DNA from: Agrococcus lahaulensis DSM 17612 | Lineage (GTDB): Bacteria; Actinomycetota; Actinomycetes; Actinomycetales; Microbacteriaceae | Assembly (NCBI RefSeq): GCF_000425105.1 | Contig: NZ_KE384304.1 | Span: 209,319 to 273,318, forward strand | Length of the DNA stretch: 64,000 nt | Direction: 5' to 3' | Part shown: piece by piece, positions 38,334 through 46,536 of the stretch | Numbering within the stretch: position 1 is the first letter of the stretch | Layout: every line of letters begins with the position of its first letter | Translations under genes and position numbers: made by a program | Notes under the pieces: generated by a model | What the model was told of the DNA's origin: nothing | Databases searched by the model: none | Seen by the model: the letters and a program-made list of their open reading frames with translations, nothing else

Positions 38334-38930
38334 TCAAAGCTCGGAGAGCATCGACTCCATCTCGGCGATCTCGGAGGACTGGTCGGCGATGATCCGCTCG
38401 GCCATCTCGACCGCCTCGGCGTCCTGGCCGTCGGTCACCTCGGTGCGCGCCATCTCCACGGCGCCCTCGTGGTGCATGATCATCTGCTCGAGGAAGAGCC
38501 GCGACGCCTCGGGCCCCGGGGCTTCCTCCAGCAGTGCCATGTCGGATTCCGACATCATCCCGCTGTCACCGCCGTGATCCATGCCGGCGTGCTCAGACGA
38601 ATCCACTCCCCATTCGGCGAGCATCGCCTCGAGCGTCTCGATCTCCGGCTGCTGCGCGGCTCGGATCCGCTCTGCCAGCTCGAGGACGCCCTGATCGACA
38701 TCGTCCTTCGCCAGCACCATCTCCGACATGTCGATCGCCTGCTGGTGGTGCACGATCATGCCGCTCGCGAACACGATGTCGGCCTGGTTGAAGGCCGCCT
38801 GCGCCGTCGCGGAGGCGGAAGGGGTCGTCGGCTCGCTGCTCGGAGCCGGGTTGCTGCTGGTCGCGCAGCCGGTGAGCACCAGCGGGATCGCGACGGCGCT
38901 CAGTGCGAGCGCGCGGAACCTCATGGTCAT
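38334..38930 (-). CDS. DUF305 copper-related lipoprotein
   Basis: The ATG at 38930 follows a GAAAGAG site; other in-frame ATGs are at 38939 and 38924. The 198-residue protein has a lipobox VLTGC near 19 and a DUF305 ferritin-like bundle with two repeats: MIVHHQQAIDMSEMVL and MIMHHEGAVEMART, rich in His/Met and joined by a HAGMDHGGDSGMM loop. DUF305 proteins are found in copper-resistance loci. It precedes the F510_1955 gene on the same strand, as the other copy does. Confidence 0.9.
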   Translation of the reverse strand: MTMRFRALALSAVAIPLVLTGCATSSNPAPSSEPTTPSASATAQAAFNQADIVFASGMIVHHQQAIDMSEMVLAKDDVDQGVLELAERIRAAQQPEIETLEAMLAEWGVDSSEHAGMDHGGDSGMMSESDMALLEEAPGPEASRLFLEQMIMHHEGAVEMARTEVTDGQDAEAVEMAERIIADQSSEIAEMESMLSEL

Positions 38931-39003
38931 GTCTTGCATCTCTTTCAGTGGTGGAGCATGGTCGGTTCGGAGCTCGGATGCACAGGGCAACCGAGTCGCG
39001 CGA

Positions 39004-39411
39004 TCATGTCCGACTGATCGAGAGCAGGATGAGGGACGGTCCCGGCACTGCACGAGCTGCAGCAGCAGTCGCTCGCAGAGGCGGCGCGCCAGCCCGGATC
39101 GTCCATCGAACGCGGGCCAGCGGAAGTAGCGCCACGACGGCCAGTAGGGCGATGACGCAAGTCACCACCATCAGACCGAGCTCATCGCATGCCACCATGC
39201 CGCAATCGAGCCCGACGGGAGCAGGTTGTTCTGCCGCCGCCGTCGTGTGCACGACCGCGGGCGCGCTCGCGTGCGGGGAATGGTGCGATCCACCGCCGAG
39301 CACGTGCATGGCCAGGAGGCCCGCGATGACCGCGGCCACGGCGACCGCCATGGCGAGCATCGTGCGGGCTCGGATCGGAGCGGGCATGGTCATGCTGCGC
39401 AAGGCATCCAT
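39004..39411 (-). CDS. DUF6153-like membrane protein
   Basis: The ATG at 39411 lies 5 nt after GGAGGAGG. The 135-residue protein has a basic N-terminus, a membrane helix (about 17-40), a His/Ser-rich loop (GGGSHHSPHA), a Cys segment (LDCGMVACDEL) and a second helix with another Cys. It matches the short DUF6153 family found with copper genes. It is the first gene of the minus-strand run to ccsB and is divergent from the ferredoxin-like gene; a TAGCGT-type -10 lies upstream. Confidence 0.7.
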   Translation of the reverse strand: MDALRSMTMPAPIRARTMLAMAVAVAAVIAGLLAMHVLGGGSHHSPHASAPAVVHTTAAAEQPAPVGLDCGMVACDELGLMVVTCVIALLAVVALLPLARVRWTIRAGAPPLRATAAAARAVPGPSLILLSISRT

Positions 39412-39507
39412 GGCCACCTCCTCCGATCTGCATCGGAGACGCTACCGGGTGAGCCTATGAGGTCCGCCAGCGTGCCGCTGACCAGCCACGACCAATACGG
39501 TGTCGTC

Positions 39508-39933
39508 ATGACACGCGCGAGGAACAAGCGGCGGCAGCGTGCAGCTGACGGGCACGCACTCACCGTGGTGGTGTGCAGGGGCGGCGACTGCGGAAGTCGA
39601 GCGAAGCATCCCGGCGTGGACCACGTCGGACTCCTGCGCGAGACGAGGGAGTTGGTCGGGCGGTCGGCGCAGGTCGCGCCGAGCAAGTGCTTGGATGCCT
39701 GCGAGCACTCGAACGTCGTGGTCGTCGTCCCAGCGGCCGCGGCATCGGAGGGCGAGCCGGTGTGGATCGGGGACGTGAACGACTCGGATGTCAACGCGGC
39801 GCTCTGCGAGTACGTCCGATCGGGAGGGCCAGGAATCGCCGACCTCCCGATCGAGCTCGAGCTGCGCCAGTTCCGCGCCACGCGACGAAACCGCGAGGAG
39901 CTCGACGTCGAGACGTCGATCACGGACGCCTGA
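39508..39933 (+). CDS. Thioredoxin-like [2Fe-2S] ferredoxin-family protein
   Basis: The 141-residue protein has a basic N-terminus, then a thioredoxin-like ferredoxin with the four cluster ligands as C-x4-C (VVCRGGDCGS) and C-x3-C (SKCLDACEHSN), followed by a helical C-terminal tail. It would accept or give electrons; the partner is not evident. It sits alone between two divergent/convergent island genes. An alternative is a metal-binding role for the Cys pairs. Confidence 0.8.
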   Translation: MTRARNKRRQRAADGHALTVVVCRGGDCGSRAKHPGVDHVGLLRETRELVGRSAQVAPSKCLDACEHSNVVVVVPAAAASEGEPVWIGDVNDSDVNAALCEYVRSGGPGIADLPIELELRQFRATRRNREELDVETSITDA

Positions 39934-39963
39934 CGTGCAACGACCAGCCGGGGCAGCGGTCGC

Positions 39964-41139
39964 TCAGGGCCGCTCGAGGCTGAGCTCTCGAGTCTGCAGC
40001 CACAGGATCGGGTCGAAGGAGACGTAGTCCGCGTTCTTCAGCTCGAGGTGCAGATGGGGACCGGTGGAGCGGCCGGAGTTCCCGACCTGGCCGATGACGG
40101 TCGTGACGTCGACGACCTGACCCACTTCGACCTGGATCGAGCCGGGCACCATGTGCGCGTACCAGGACTGCACGAACTGGCCGTCGATGTTGTGATCGAT
40201 GAAGACGACGTATCCGCCGCCACCGGGGTTGTCGCCCTGCCAGACCTCGGAGACGACGCCGTTCGCGATCGGTCGGATCTCGGTGCCGAGTCCCGGCGCG
40301 ATGTCGGTGCCTCCGTGGAATCCACCGGCCCGGTTGCCGAACGGGCTCGTGATCCGCAGCTGCGCGAGGCCCGGGAACGGGCTCTGCACGTAATCCGTTC
40401 GGAGCATGCTCCAGACGTCGGGCAGCGCCGGGTCGCCACCGTAGGAGGATCCGCGGGGCTCTGCATCGGCCACCGACTGGTACCGCGCGAGCTCGTCGTC
40501 GGAGATCGTGGCGGCCGCGACGGGATCGGTGACGATGATGTCGTCGCGCGTGAACACGGTCTCGCCCTCGGCATCGATCGGTGCGAGCTCTTGCGACTCC
40601 GGCTCGATCGATGCCACCTGGGGATCGAGCCGGTCGGGCGCCTGCATCGCTTGCGCCGGGAGCGTCGTCACCACGACGAGTGCTCCGATGAACGCGAGCG
40701 CGCTCGCAGCGGTGACCTTCCTCGCGATTCCTCGAGCGCTCCCGATGCGCCGCGGGCGTGGGGACGCGTGGGGCGTCTGCCGTACCTCGCGCGCGGTCAG
40801 CCGCACGGGGCGTCGGGCCGGCGCCCTCGCCGACGGGGCTTCGTCGGCGCCGAGAGCGGGGTTCGGGGCCGATGCCGCCCGTTGCGCCGGGACGGCTTCC
40901 GCCATGGTGACGTGCAGCTCACGCGCGGTCTGCGTTGCTCGCGCTCGCAGCGCCGCACGAGTCGTGTAGAGGGGCGGAGCGCCGTGACGCACGGTGACTC
41001 GTGCACTCGCGCGAGCCTCGGCGCCCGTCATGGCGATGGCTTGGGCGGCACGCTCGCGCTCGCGCAGCGCTCGGCGGGTGGTTGCGCCCTCGGTGGGAGC
41101 GCACGACTCGACCGACGGTTCTGGGGCGGGGTTGGTCAC
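39964..41139 (-). CDS. Membrane-anchored M23 peptidoglycan endopeptidase
   Basis: The GTG at 41139 gives a 391-residue protein; the longer frame upstream is low-complexity Arg/Pro. It has an Arg/Ala-rich cytoplasmic part of about 145 residues, one membrane helix (VTAASALAFIGALVVVTT), a stalk, then a Peptidase_M23 domain with zinc motifs HGGTDIAPG (H-x3-D) and GPHLHLELK (HxH). The substrate is cell-wall peptide cross-links. Its promoter region carries a GTAAC-N6-GTAAC repeat like that of the NlpC/P60 gene. Confidence 0.9.
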   Translation of the reverse strand: MTNPAPEPSVESCAPTEGATTRRALRERERAAQAIAMTGAEARASARVTVRHGAPPLYTTRAALRARATQTARELHVTMAEAVPAQRAASAPNPALGADEAPSARAPARRPVRLTAREVRQTPHASPRPRRIGSARGIARKVTAASALAFIGALVVVTTLPAQAMQAPDRLDPQVASIEPESQELAPIDAEGETVFTRDDIIVTDPVAAATISDDELARYQSVADAEPRGSSYGGDPALPDVWSMLRTDYVQSPFPGLAQLRITSPFGNRAGGFHGGTDIAPGLGTEIRPIANGVVSEVWQGDNPGGGGYVVFIDHNIDGQFVQSWYAHMVPGSIQVEVGQVVDVTTVIGQVGNSGRSTGPHLHLELKNADYVSFDPILWLQTRELSLERP

Positions 41140-41243
41140 GCTGGGCGGGTCCTCGATCGGCGTCAGGCGGGGTTCGCGAGCCGCACCAGCTGTCGGCGCA
41201 TGCGACGCTCCAGGCAGTCGAAGAGCGCGCGAACCGCTCAAAT

Positions 41244-41259
41244 GTAACGGATGGGTAAC
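41244..41259. promoter_or_regulatory. GTAAC-N6-GTAAC repeat upstream of the M23 gene (MtrA-like box)
   Basis: Two GTAAC half-sites with an 11-bp period and the same flanking GG as the sites at 27604-27619; 105 nt before the M23 start and on the opposite strand to the gene. Confidence 0.6.
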
Positions 41260-41301
41260 GATTTCGCCACCTGGGTGGCTTGGGCGCCCGAGTGGGAACG
41301 G

Positions 41302-41321
41302 ACCCTGTGAGTTTACAGGGT
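41302..41321. promoter_or_regulatory. Operator-like dyad upstream of the copper-storage gene
   Basis: ACCCTGT-N6-ACAGGGT is a perfect 7-6-7 inverted repeat, 64 nt before the DUF326/Csp start. Candidate repressor or MerR-type site. Confidence 0.5.
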
Positions 41322-41384
41322 GACGAGCACCGCCCCGGTGGGTTGGATGGATTGCATCACTCACCACGCTAGAAGGAGAGAACC

Positions 41385-41795
41385 ATGACTCACCACGTAG
41401 AAGCGATGCTCGACACCTACCCGAGCGATCTCGGCGGCATCGACAAGCAAGCGCTCGCAGCCTGCATCGAGGCGTGCTTCGAGTGCGCACAGACATGCAC
41501 GGCATGTGCTGACGCCTGCTTGGCGGAGGACATGGTCGCTGAGCTCACCAAGTGCATCCGGATCAACCTCGACTGCGCTGACGTATGTGAGACGACGGGC
41601 CGAGTGCTCTCGCGTCAGACCGGTTCCGACGCAGCCGTCATCCGCGCGCTCCTGGAGGCATGCCGGGCGGCGTGCAAGGCTTGCGCGGATGAGTGCGAGC
41701 AGCACGCGCAGATGCACGAGCACTGCCGCGTGTGCGCGGAGGCGTGCCGACGCTGTGAGCGCGCGTGCGCCGATCTCTTGGCCGCGCTCGGCTGA
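41385..41795 (+). CDS. Four-helix-bundle copper-storage-like protein (DUF326/Csp)
   Basis: The 136-residue protein has 18 Cys, mostly in CxxC or CxxxC rows (ACIEACFECAQTCTACADAC, CRVCAEACRRCERAC), the layout of Csp copper-storage proteins in which Cys line the core of a four-helix bundle and bind many Cu(I). No signal peptide is visible, so it should be cytosolic, like Csp3. An AAGGAGAG ribosome site lies upstream. It sits just upstream of the second DUF305/F510 pair. Confidence 0.9.
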   Translation: MTHHVEAMLDTYPSDLGGIDKQALAACIEACFECAQTCTACADACLAEDMVAELTKCIRINLDCADVCETTGRVLSRQTGSDAAVIRALLEACRAACKACADECEQHAQMHEHCRVCAEACRRCERACADLLAALG

Positions 41796-42399
41796 AGCGA
41801 CCGCCCTCCAGCGTCTCCGCTCGCAGCGATGGTTCTACGAAGGTGACTGCGCTCGCTGGCTTGACGCGAAGGGACGAGTTGCGGAGGCCCCAGCAGTGGG
41901 CAGGGCGGCGAAGGAGGCAACGACGCCCCGCTTGCGCGGGCCGACGCACCGATGTCGCGATCGCCTGCGCAGGCGGGAGCCTCGCCAACGGTTGCGCGCA
42001 ACCCGTGCTGATGTGCTCAAGTGCGCCGAAGTCGCCGCGCTGGCGATCAGGAGCGCAAGAGGCGCGCGAGAGCGAGCTGCCCTCGCAGATGCGCTTGGGG
42101 CACGCTGGTGAAGCCCCCGCGCGACAGGGCGACGCTGTCACTCGAGTGCTACTCGAGGTTCACCTCGCCTATCTGCAGCCAGAGCACCATGCTGGAGCCC
42201 GGTCCGAACAGCTGCGGCGACATCGACCGGCGAGCCTGCACCGCGAACACTCGGCGCTGGCGGGTCGCTCGTTCCGTGGGATGGTGGAGGCATGCCCACG
42301 GCATGAGCTCCGATGGCCCAGGAACCGCCGGTTCCAGCCTATGAGCCGGAGACCGGGAGTCTTCGGCGTCGGTGCGAAGACGAGAAGGGAGTGCCGATC
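41796..42399. other. Gene-free gap with a possible M23 remnant
   Basis: I see no credible gene in these 604 bases; open frames are Arg-rich shadows. At 42149-42190 the minus strand reads VLWLQIGEVNLE then stop, resembling the last residues of the M23 protein (ILWLQTRELSLE), about 72 percent at DNA level over 36 nt. It could be a decayed second M23 gene. The rest holds nothing I recognise. Confidence 0.35.
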
Positions 42400-43011
42400 A
42401 TGGCGACGATGAAGCACGACGATGAGTACCAGCATGAGCGAGGAGGTCACGTCGAGGACAAGCATCAGTCCAGCACCGGTGCGAAGGCATACCTCCGCTT
42501 CGCCGCCATGATCCTTACCGGCATGGTCATCATGTACGGGGCGATGTACGCCGGCTCCTGGGAGTGGGGCCACGTCCGCTGGAGCGAGAGCCGCCTGTTC
42601 ATGGCATTGACGATGGGCGGCGCGATGGCGCTCGTCATGCTCGCGTGGATGCTGCGGATGTACAAGAACCCGAAGGGCAACATCGCGGTGATCGCGGTCA
42701 GCGTGCTGCTGCTCGGGGGTGGCATCGTCCTCGACCGCACGCAGGCCACGGTCGATGACACTGATTTCATGAGCGCGATGATCCCGCACCACTCCCTTGC
42801 CATCACGCGCTCCGAGCGCGCCGGCATCGAAGACGTGCGGGTGTGCGAGCTGGCGGTCGAGATCAGCGAGGCGCAGCGGCGGGAGATCTTCGAGATGGAC
42901 TGGCTCATCGGAGACATCGAGACCAATGGCGTGGCGAGCACGCAGGAAGAGGCCGAGGCTCGTCCCGTGCCGGCATATGAGGAGCCGGCAGAGCGCCAGT
43001 GCGCGAGCTGA
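42400..43011 (+). CDS. DUF305 membrane protein
   Basis: The ATG at 42400 follows AAGGGAG. The 203-residue protein has a His/Glu-rich N-terminal part (KHDDEYQHERGGHVEDKHQ), three membrane helices (about 28-50, 62-83, 90-110), and a C-terminal DUF305 half (DFMSAMIPHHSLAITRSERAG, VRVCELAVEISEAQRREI). It thus differs from the lipoprotein DUF305 at 38334 but the MIPHH signature is the same. It precedes a F510_1955 gene on the same strand. Confidence 0.85.
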   Translation: MATMKHDDEYQHERGGHVEDKHQSSTGAKAYLRFAAMILTGMVIMYGAMYAGSWEWGHVRWSESRLFMALTMGGAMALVMLAWMLRMYKNPKGNIAVIAVSVLLLGGGIVLDRTQATVDDTDFMSAMIPHHSLAITRSERAGIEDVRVCELAVEISEAQRREIFEMDWLIGDIETNGVASTQEEAEARPVPAYEEPAERQCAS

Positions 43012-43131
43012 CTGCAGCATCGACCGCGTGGTTGGCGCAAGGATCTGCTCCTGCAGCATGCAGGCATTGATGCCGAGTAGGGCGCCGGCGCCCCCGCCCC
43101 TTTCAGCAACCGCTTCGAGAAGGATGGGTCT

Positions 43132-43989
43132 GTGCAGCATCATCGATCACCGAGCCGCCGGCGCGTCGGTGCGGCCGCTGCGCTCTCCGCCGCGATCGTG
43201 CTGGCCGCCACTGCGTGCGCCGCCACGGGCGCGACCGCGGCGTCCCTCACGACGGACAACCACATCCATAAGCTCATCCCGAGCGAGGACGGGTTGTCAT
43301 TGCTCGTCGGCACCCACAACGGACTGTTCACCGTCGACCTCGGTTCCGGTGATGTGGTCGGCCCAATGGGCGAGCACGTCATCGACCTGATGGGCCTGAC
43401 CCGCGCCAATGGTGAACTGCTCGCCTCCGGCCATCCCGGAGCCTCCGGGCCACAGCATCTGCAGGGGCCGAACCTCGGCTTGATCAGGAGCTCCGACGAG
43501 GGCGAGCGCTGGGAGGCCGTGGCGCTCGAGGGCGTGGCCGACTTCCACGCGCTCACGTACGACCGGTTCGCGGGTGCGGTCGTCGGTGCGCACGCGGGTC
43601 AGATCCTGATCAGCGACGATATGGGCGTGTCCTGGCGCGAGGGCGCCGCCGAGGAACCCTACGACCTGCTGGCCACCAGCGACGGACTGCTGATGACGAG
43701 CATCGCCGGTCTCGGCGTCAGCACCGACATGGGTCAGAGCTTCCAGCCGGTCGAGGGCGCCCCGCCCCTGGTGCTGCTCGCCGGCTCCGAGGACACGGTC
43801 ATCGGTGTCGACCTCGTCGGCACGCTGTGGCGATCCGGCCCTGCGCAGCGGTGGACGGCCGAGGGCACGACTCCAGAGCAGATCCACGCCCTCACACTCC
43901 TGCCCGACGGCGAGGTGATCGTGGCGACCGAGTCCGGACTGCAGCGCACCGGTGACCTCGGCCAGACCTGGCAGTCACTCATCCCCTGA
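43132..43989 (+). CDS. F510_1955-family beta-propeller lipoprotein, copy 2
   Basis: The GTG start follows GGATGG. The 285-residue protein has a lipoprotein-like signal (Ala-rich, Cys in AATAC near residue 29) and a propeller with Asp boxes (SSDEGERW, SDDMGVSW, TGDLGQTW). It aligns without visible gaps to the copy at 37370 over some 245 residues, sharing HxH near the start, THNGLFTVDL, IDLMG, ASGHPG, LEGVADFHALTYD and HAGQ(I/L)LIS. It lies 120 nt after the DUF305 gene and before the divergent oxidoreductase. Confidence 0.8.
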   Translation: MQHHRSPSRRRVGAAAALSAAIVLAATACAATGATAASLTTDNHIHKLIPSEDGLSLLVGTHNGLFTVDLGSGDVVGPMGEHVIDLMGLTRANGELLASGHPGASGPQHLQGPNLGLIRSSDEGERWEAVALEGVADFHALTYDRFAGAVVGAHAGQILISDDMGVSWREGAAEEPYDLLATSDGLLMTSIAGLGVSTDMGQSFQPVEGAPPLVLLAGSEDTVIGVDLVGTLWRSGPAQRWTAEGTTPEQIHALTLLPDGEVIVATESGLQRTGDLGQTWQSLIP

Positions 43990-44014
43990 GCGCAGGCCGC
44001 GGTGCGGTCGGTGC

Positions 44015-45181
44015 CTACCGGCCGCCCGCGAGCTGGGTCTTGATGGCGAGGATCTCGGGTGCGGTCGAGAGCCCGACCGCGCCCGTCAGATTGCCCTCCC
44101 TGTCACGGAAGGTCGTGATGAGGCTGCCGTCGGGGGACGATGCCGTATCGATGACCGGATCCGGAGCCGCGGCGCCGACACCCATGATCGACAGTCCGTG
44201 CACCTGCAAGCTGAAGCCGGATACCGGGCGATACGGGCCCGGGTCCTCACCTTCACCGAGATCGTGCATGATCGTCCGCGCGGCATGGGCGCCCTGCGCA
44301 ACTGCGTCGTCCCAGTGGTCGATGCGGCGCAATGTGCCGTCCGGCATCGTGTGCGCTGAGGCCGCGCCGGCCGCGTACACCCGGGGGATCGTAATCGACC
44401 GCAGGCGGTCGTCGACCCTGATGCCCTCAGCATCGCTGGACGCCCATGACGTATCGGGCGCTGTCCCTTGGGCCACGATCACCAGTTCAGAGCGCAGCTC
44501 GCTGCCATCGTCGAGCCGCACGCGGGTTCGCGACCCCGACGGCGGCAGGACGATCACGGCACGGCCGAAGTGCGCGGTGACGTGCTCGGCGTGCAGGTCG
44601 CTGAGCCGCGTTGCGATCGGGCGCCCGAGCACACGCGCGAGTGGCACGTCGGATCGCGCCACCAGATGCACGTCGGCTCCTGCCGTGGCGAAGTAGCTCG
44701 CGACCTCCGACCCCACCAGCCCGGCGCCGAGCACCGTCACGGTGCGCCCCGTTGGATCACCGCCGACGTGGTCGCGGATCCGCATGGCGTCGTCCGCGCT
44801 GTGCAGTTGGAAGACGCCTGTCCGTTCGCGGTCGAGCAGCGGCCGTGGCGTGCTCCCCATCGCGAGCAGCAGGGCGCGGTAGGTCGGCGTCCGGCCGTCC
44901 TGCAGGCGGACGGCGCACCGATCTGCGTCAACTGCGGTTGCGCGCCCCTGCTCGAGCTCGACACCGAGCGGTGACAGATCCTTGAGCGCAGCCTGTCCCA
45001 CGGTGAGCAGGCCGGGCAAGATCCCCTTGTCGACCAGGGTGCGGTTGTATGGCGGATGCGGCTCGCCATGGACGACGTGCACAGAGCCGGCGAAGCCGAG
45101 GTCGCGCAACATCACCGCTGCCGAGTGACCGGCGGCCCCGGCTCCAACGATCAGCACGTCAGGCTCGAGCATCGACTTCAT
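44015..45181 (-). CDS. FAD-dependent NAD(P)H oxidoreductase
   Basis: The ATG at 45181 (AAGGAGT upstream) gives a 388-residue pyridine-nucleotide-disulfide-family protein: FAD dinucleotide motif VLIVGAGAAGHSAA, NAD(P) motif VTVLGAGLVGSEVA, and a C-terminal FAD block with VYAAGAASAHT. There is no CxxxxC active-site pair. It resembles rubredoxin/ferredoxin reductases. It is divergent from copZ and shares the CsoR operator region, so it is probably copper-induced. The electron acceptor is unknown; a ferredoxin-like gene lies 4.2 kb away. Confidence 0.85.
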   Translation of the reverse strand: MKSMLEPDVLIVGAGAAGHSAAVMLRDLGFAGSVHVVHGEPHPPYNRTLVDKGILPGLLTVGQAALKDLSPLGVELEQGRATAVDADRCAVRLQDGRTPTYRALLLAMGSTPRPLLDRERTGVFQLHSADDAMRIRDHVGGDPTGRTVTVLGAGLVGSEVASYFATAGADVHLVARSDVPLARVLGRPIATRLSDLHAEHVTAHFGRAVIVLPPSGSRTRVRLDDGSELRSELVIVAQGTAPDTSWASSDAEGIRVDDRLRSITIPRVYAAGAASAHTMPDGTLRRIDHWDDAVAQGAHAARTIMHDLGEGEDPGPYRPVSGFSLQVHGLSIMGVGAAAPDPVIDTASSPDGSLITTFRDREGNLTGAVGLSTAPEILAIKTQLAGGR

Positions 45182-45232
45182 GGTCACTCCTTGACCGCAT
45201 TTCCGACCGGGTATATGGTCAAGGCAAATCAA

Positions 45233-45247
45233 TACCCCCCAGGGGTA
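45233..45247. promoter_or_regulatory. CsoR operator
   Basis: TACCCCCCAGGGGTA is a near-perfect dyad with the G/C-tract arms typical of CsoR sites, placed between the divergent oxidoreductase and copZ genes. Confidence 0.85.
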
Positions 45248-45273
45248 CCTTGTCAAGCGAGAGGGAAGACACC

Positions 45274-45486
45274 ATGAGCAGCTCCGAGTTCAAGGTCACC
45301 GGCATGACCTGCGGCCACTGCGAGGTCGCGATCCGCGGGGAAGTCGAGCAGGTTGCGGGGGTCGAGAACGTCGAGGTGAGTGCACAGACCGGCCGGCTGG
45401 TGGTCACCGGCTCGCAGTCCATCGACGACGCAGCGATCCTCGCCGCGGTCGACGAGGCTGGCTATGAGGCAGCCCCGCTGCGATGA
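45274..45486 (+). CDS. copZ: CopZ-like copper chaperone
   Basis: The 70-residue protein is a single heavy-metal-associated domain with the Cu(I)-binding motif GMTCGHC near residue 10-16, fold beta-alpha-beta. It carries cytosolic copper to the P-type ATPase and regulator. It is first of the operon copZ-(45483)-copA-YHS-copB-csoR; the stop overlaps the next start (ATGA). The CsoR operator is 27 nt upstream of its start. Confidence 0.93.
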   Translation: MSSSEFKVTGMTCGHCEVAIRGEVEQVAGVENVEVSAQTGRLVVTGSQSIDDAAILAAVDEAGYEAAPLR

Positions 45487-46481
45487 ATGCACCGGCCCGG
45501 TTGGGCATGTACGGAGCTGGCCTCGTGCTCGCCTTCGGTGCGACGTTCACCATCGCCGGCGCATTGGCTCCCGATGACGCTGTCGAGAGCTGGTCACACG
45601 GCAGCCGGGCCGGTCACGGTGATCCAGCCGCCGGTGTGGCGACACCGTCGCGAGCCCCGCAGCAAGCGCAGGAGGTGGGCGTGACCGGCACGACCATTGC
45701 CCGATCGGGCTTCACGATCGGGCCGATCGAAGCGCCTGCGGCGACGGGCGAGACGGGCTCGCTCTCGTTCCAGATCCTCGACCGCGTCGGCGAACCGCTG
45801 ACCGAGTTCGAGACCGCTCACGGGAAGGACCTGCATCTGATCACGGTCCGCGCCGACGGCAGCGAGTACCGTCACGTGCATCCGGAGCTCGATCGGACGA
45901 CAGGGACCTGGTCGCTGCCGTGGAGCTGGGACAGCGCTGGCAGCTACCGGGCGTACGCGGACTTCGTCACCGCTGACAGCACAGCCGTCACGCTCTCGCG
46001 CGTGGTCGACGTCGCGGGCGTCCTCGAGCCACAGCCTGCGACCGCCGTCAGCAAGCGCGACACCGTCGACGGCTTCGACGTGACGATCACCGGCGAGCTC
46101 GCGGCGGGCGGTGCGAGCGACCTGAGCGTCGAAGTGACCCGAGACGGTGATCCCGTCACCGACCTCGAACCGTACCTCGGAGCGTTCGGCCATCTGGTGG
46201 CGCTCCGACAGGGCGACCTCGCCTATATGCACGTGCATGCCCACGGCGACGAGCCGCAGCCCGGGGATGTCGCGGGCCCGGACGTGGGATTCACCGCAGA
46301 GACGCCGACCGCCGGCCGGTACCTGCTGTATCTCGACTTCCAGGTCGATGGACAGGTGCACACCGCGCAGTTCGTGCTCGACGCGATCGCTTCAACAGAC
46401 ACCGCGGTCGCCACGGAGGAACCCGTTGGCACTGATGGTCCGGAAGACACCGACCGCGACACTGAGCACGACGAGCACTGA
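45483..46481 (+). CDS. Exported HVHP-motif protein of the copper operon
   Basis: The 332-residue protein has an N-terminal hydrophobic segment (AGLVLAFGATFTIAGAL), then two related extracytoplasmic halves. The first has GKDLHLITVRADGSEYRHVHPE, the second GHLVALRQGDLAYMHVHAHGD; each carries closely spaced His that could bind copper, and Ig-like beta segments follow. It ends in a Glu/Asp/His tail. I recognise it as typical of actinobacterial copper operons but know no name. A copper-binding role is inferred from position and His motifs. Confidence 0.65.
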   Translation: MNAPARLGMYGAGLVLAFGATFTIAGALAPDDAVESWSHGSRAGHGDPAAGVATPSRAPQQAQEVGVTGTTIARSGFTIGPIEAPAATGETGSLSFQILDRVGEPLTEFETAHGKDLHLITVRADGSEYRHVHPELDRTTGTWSLPWSWDSAGSYRAYADFVTADSTAVTLSRVVDVAGVLEPQPATAVSKRDTVDGFDVTITGELAAGGASDLSVEVTRDGDPVTDLEPYLGAFGHLVALRQGDLAYMHVHAHGDEPQPGDVAGPDVGFTAETPTAGRYLLYLDFQVDGQVHTAQFVLDAIASTDTAVATEEPVGTDGPEDTDRDTEHDEH

Positions 46482-46536
46482 CTAGGAATCCGCTCCGGAT
46501 GCGCGCTGCGCCCGGTGCACTCACGAGGAGACGTTC

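Noticed and set aside
41765..42412. 215-residue plus-strand frame after the copper-storage gene
   Set aside because: Arg/Gly/His-rich, no start signal, overlaps the csp 3' end and the DUF305 start.
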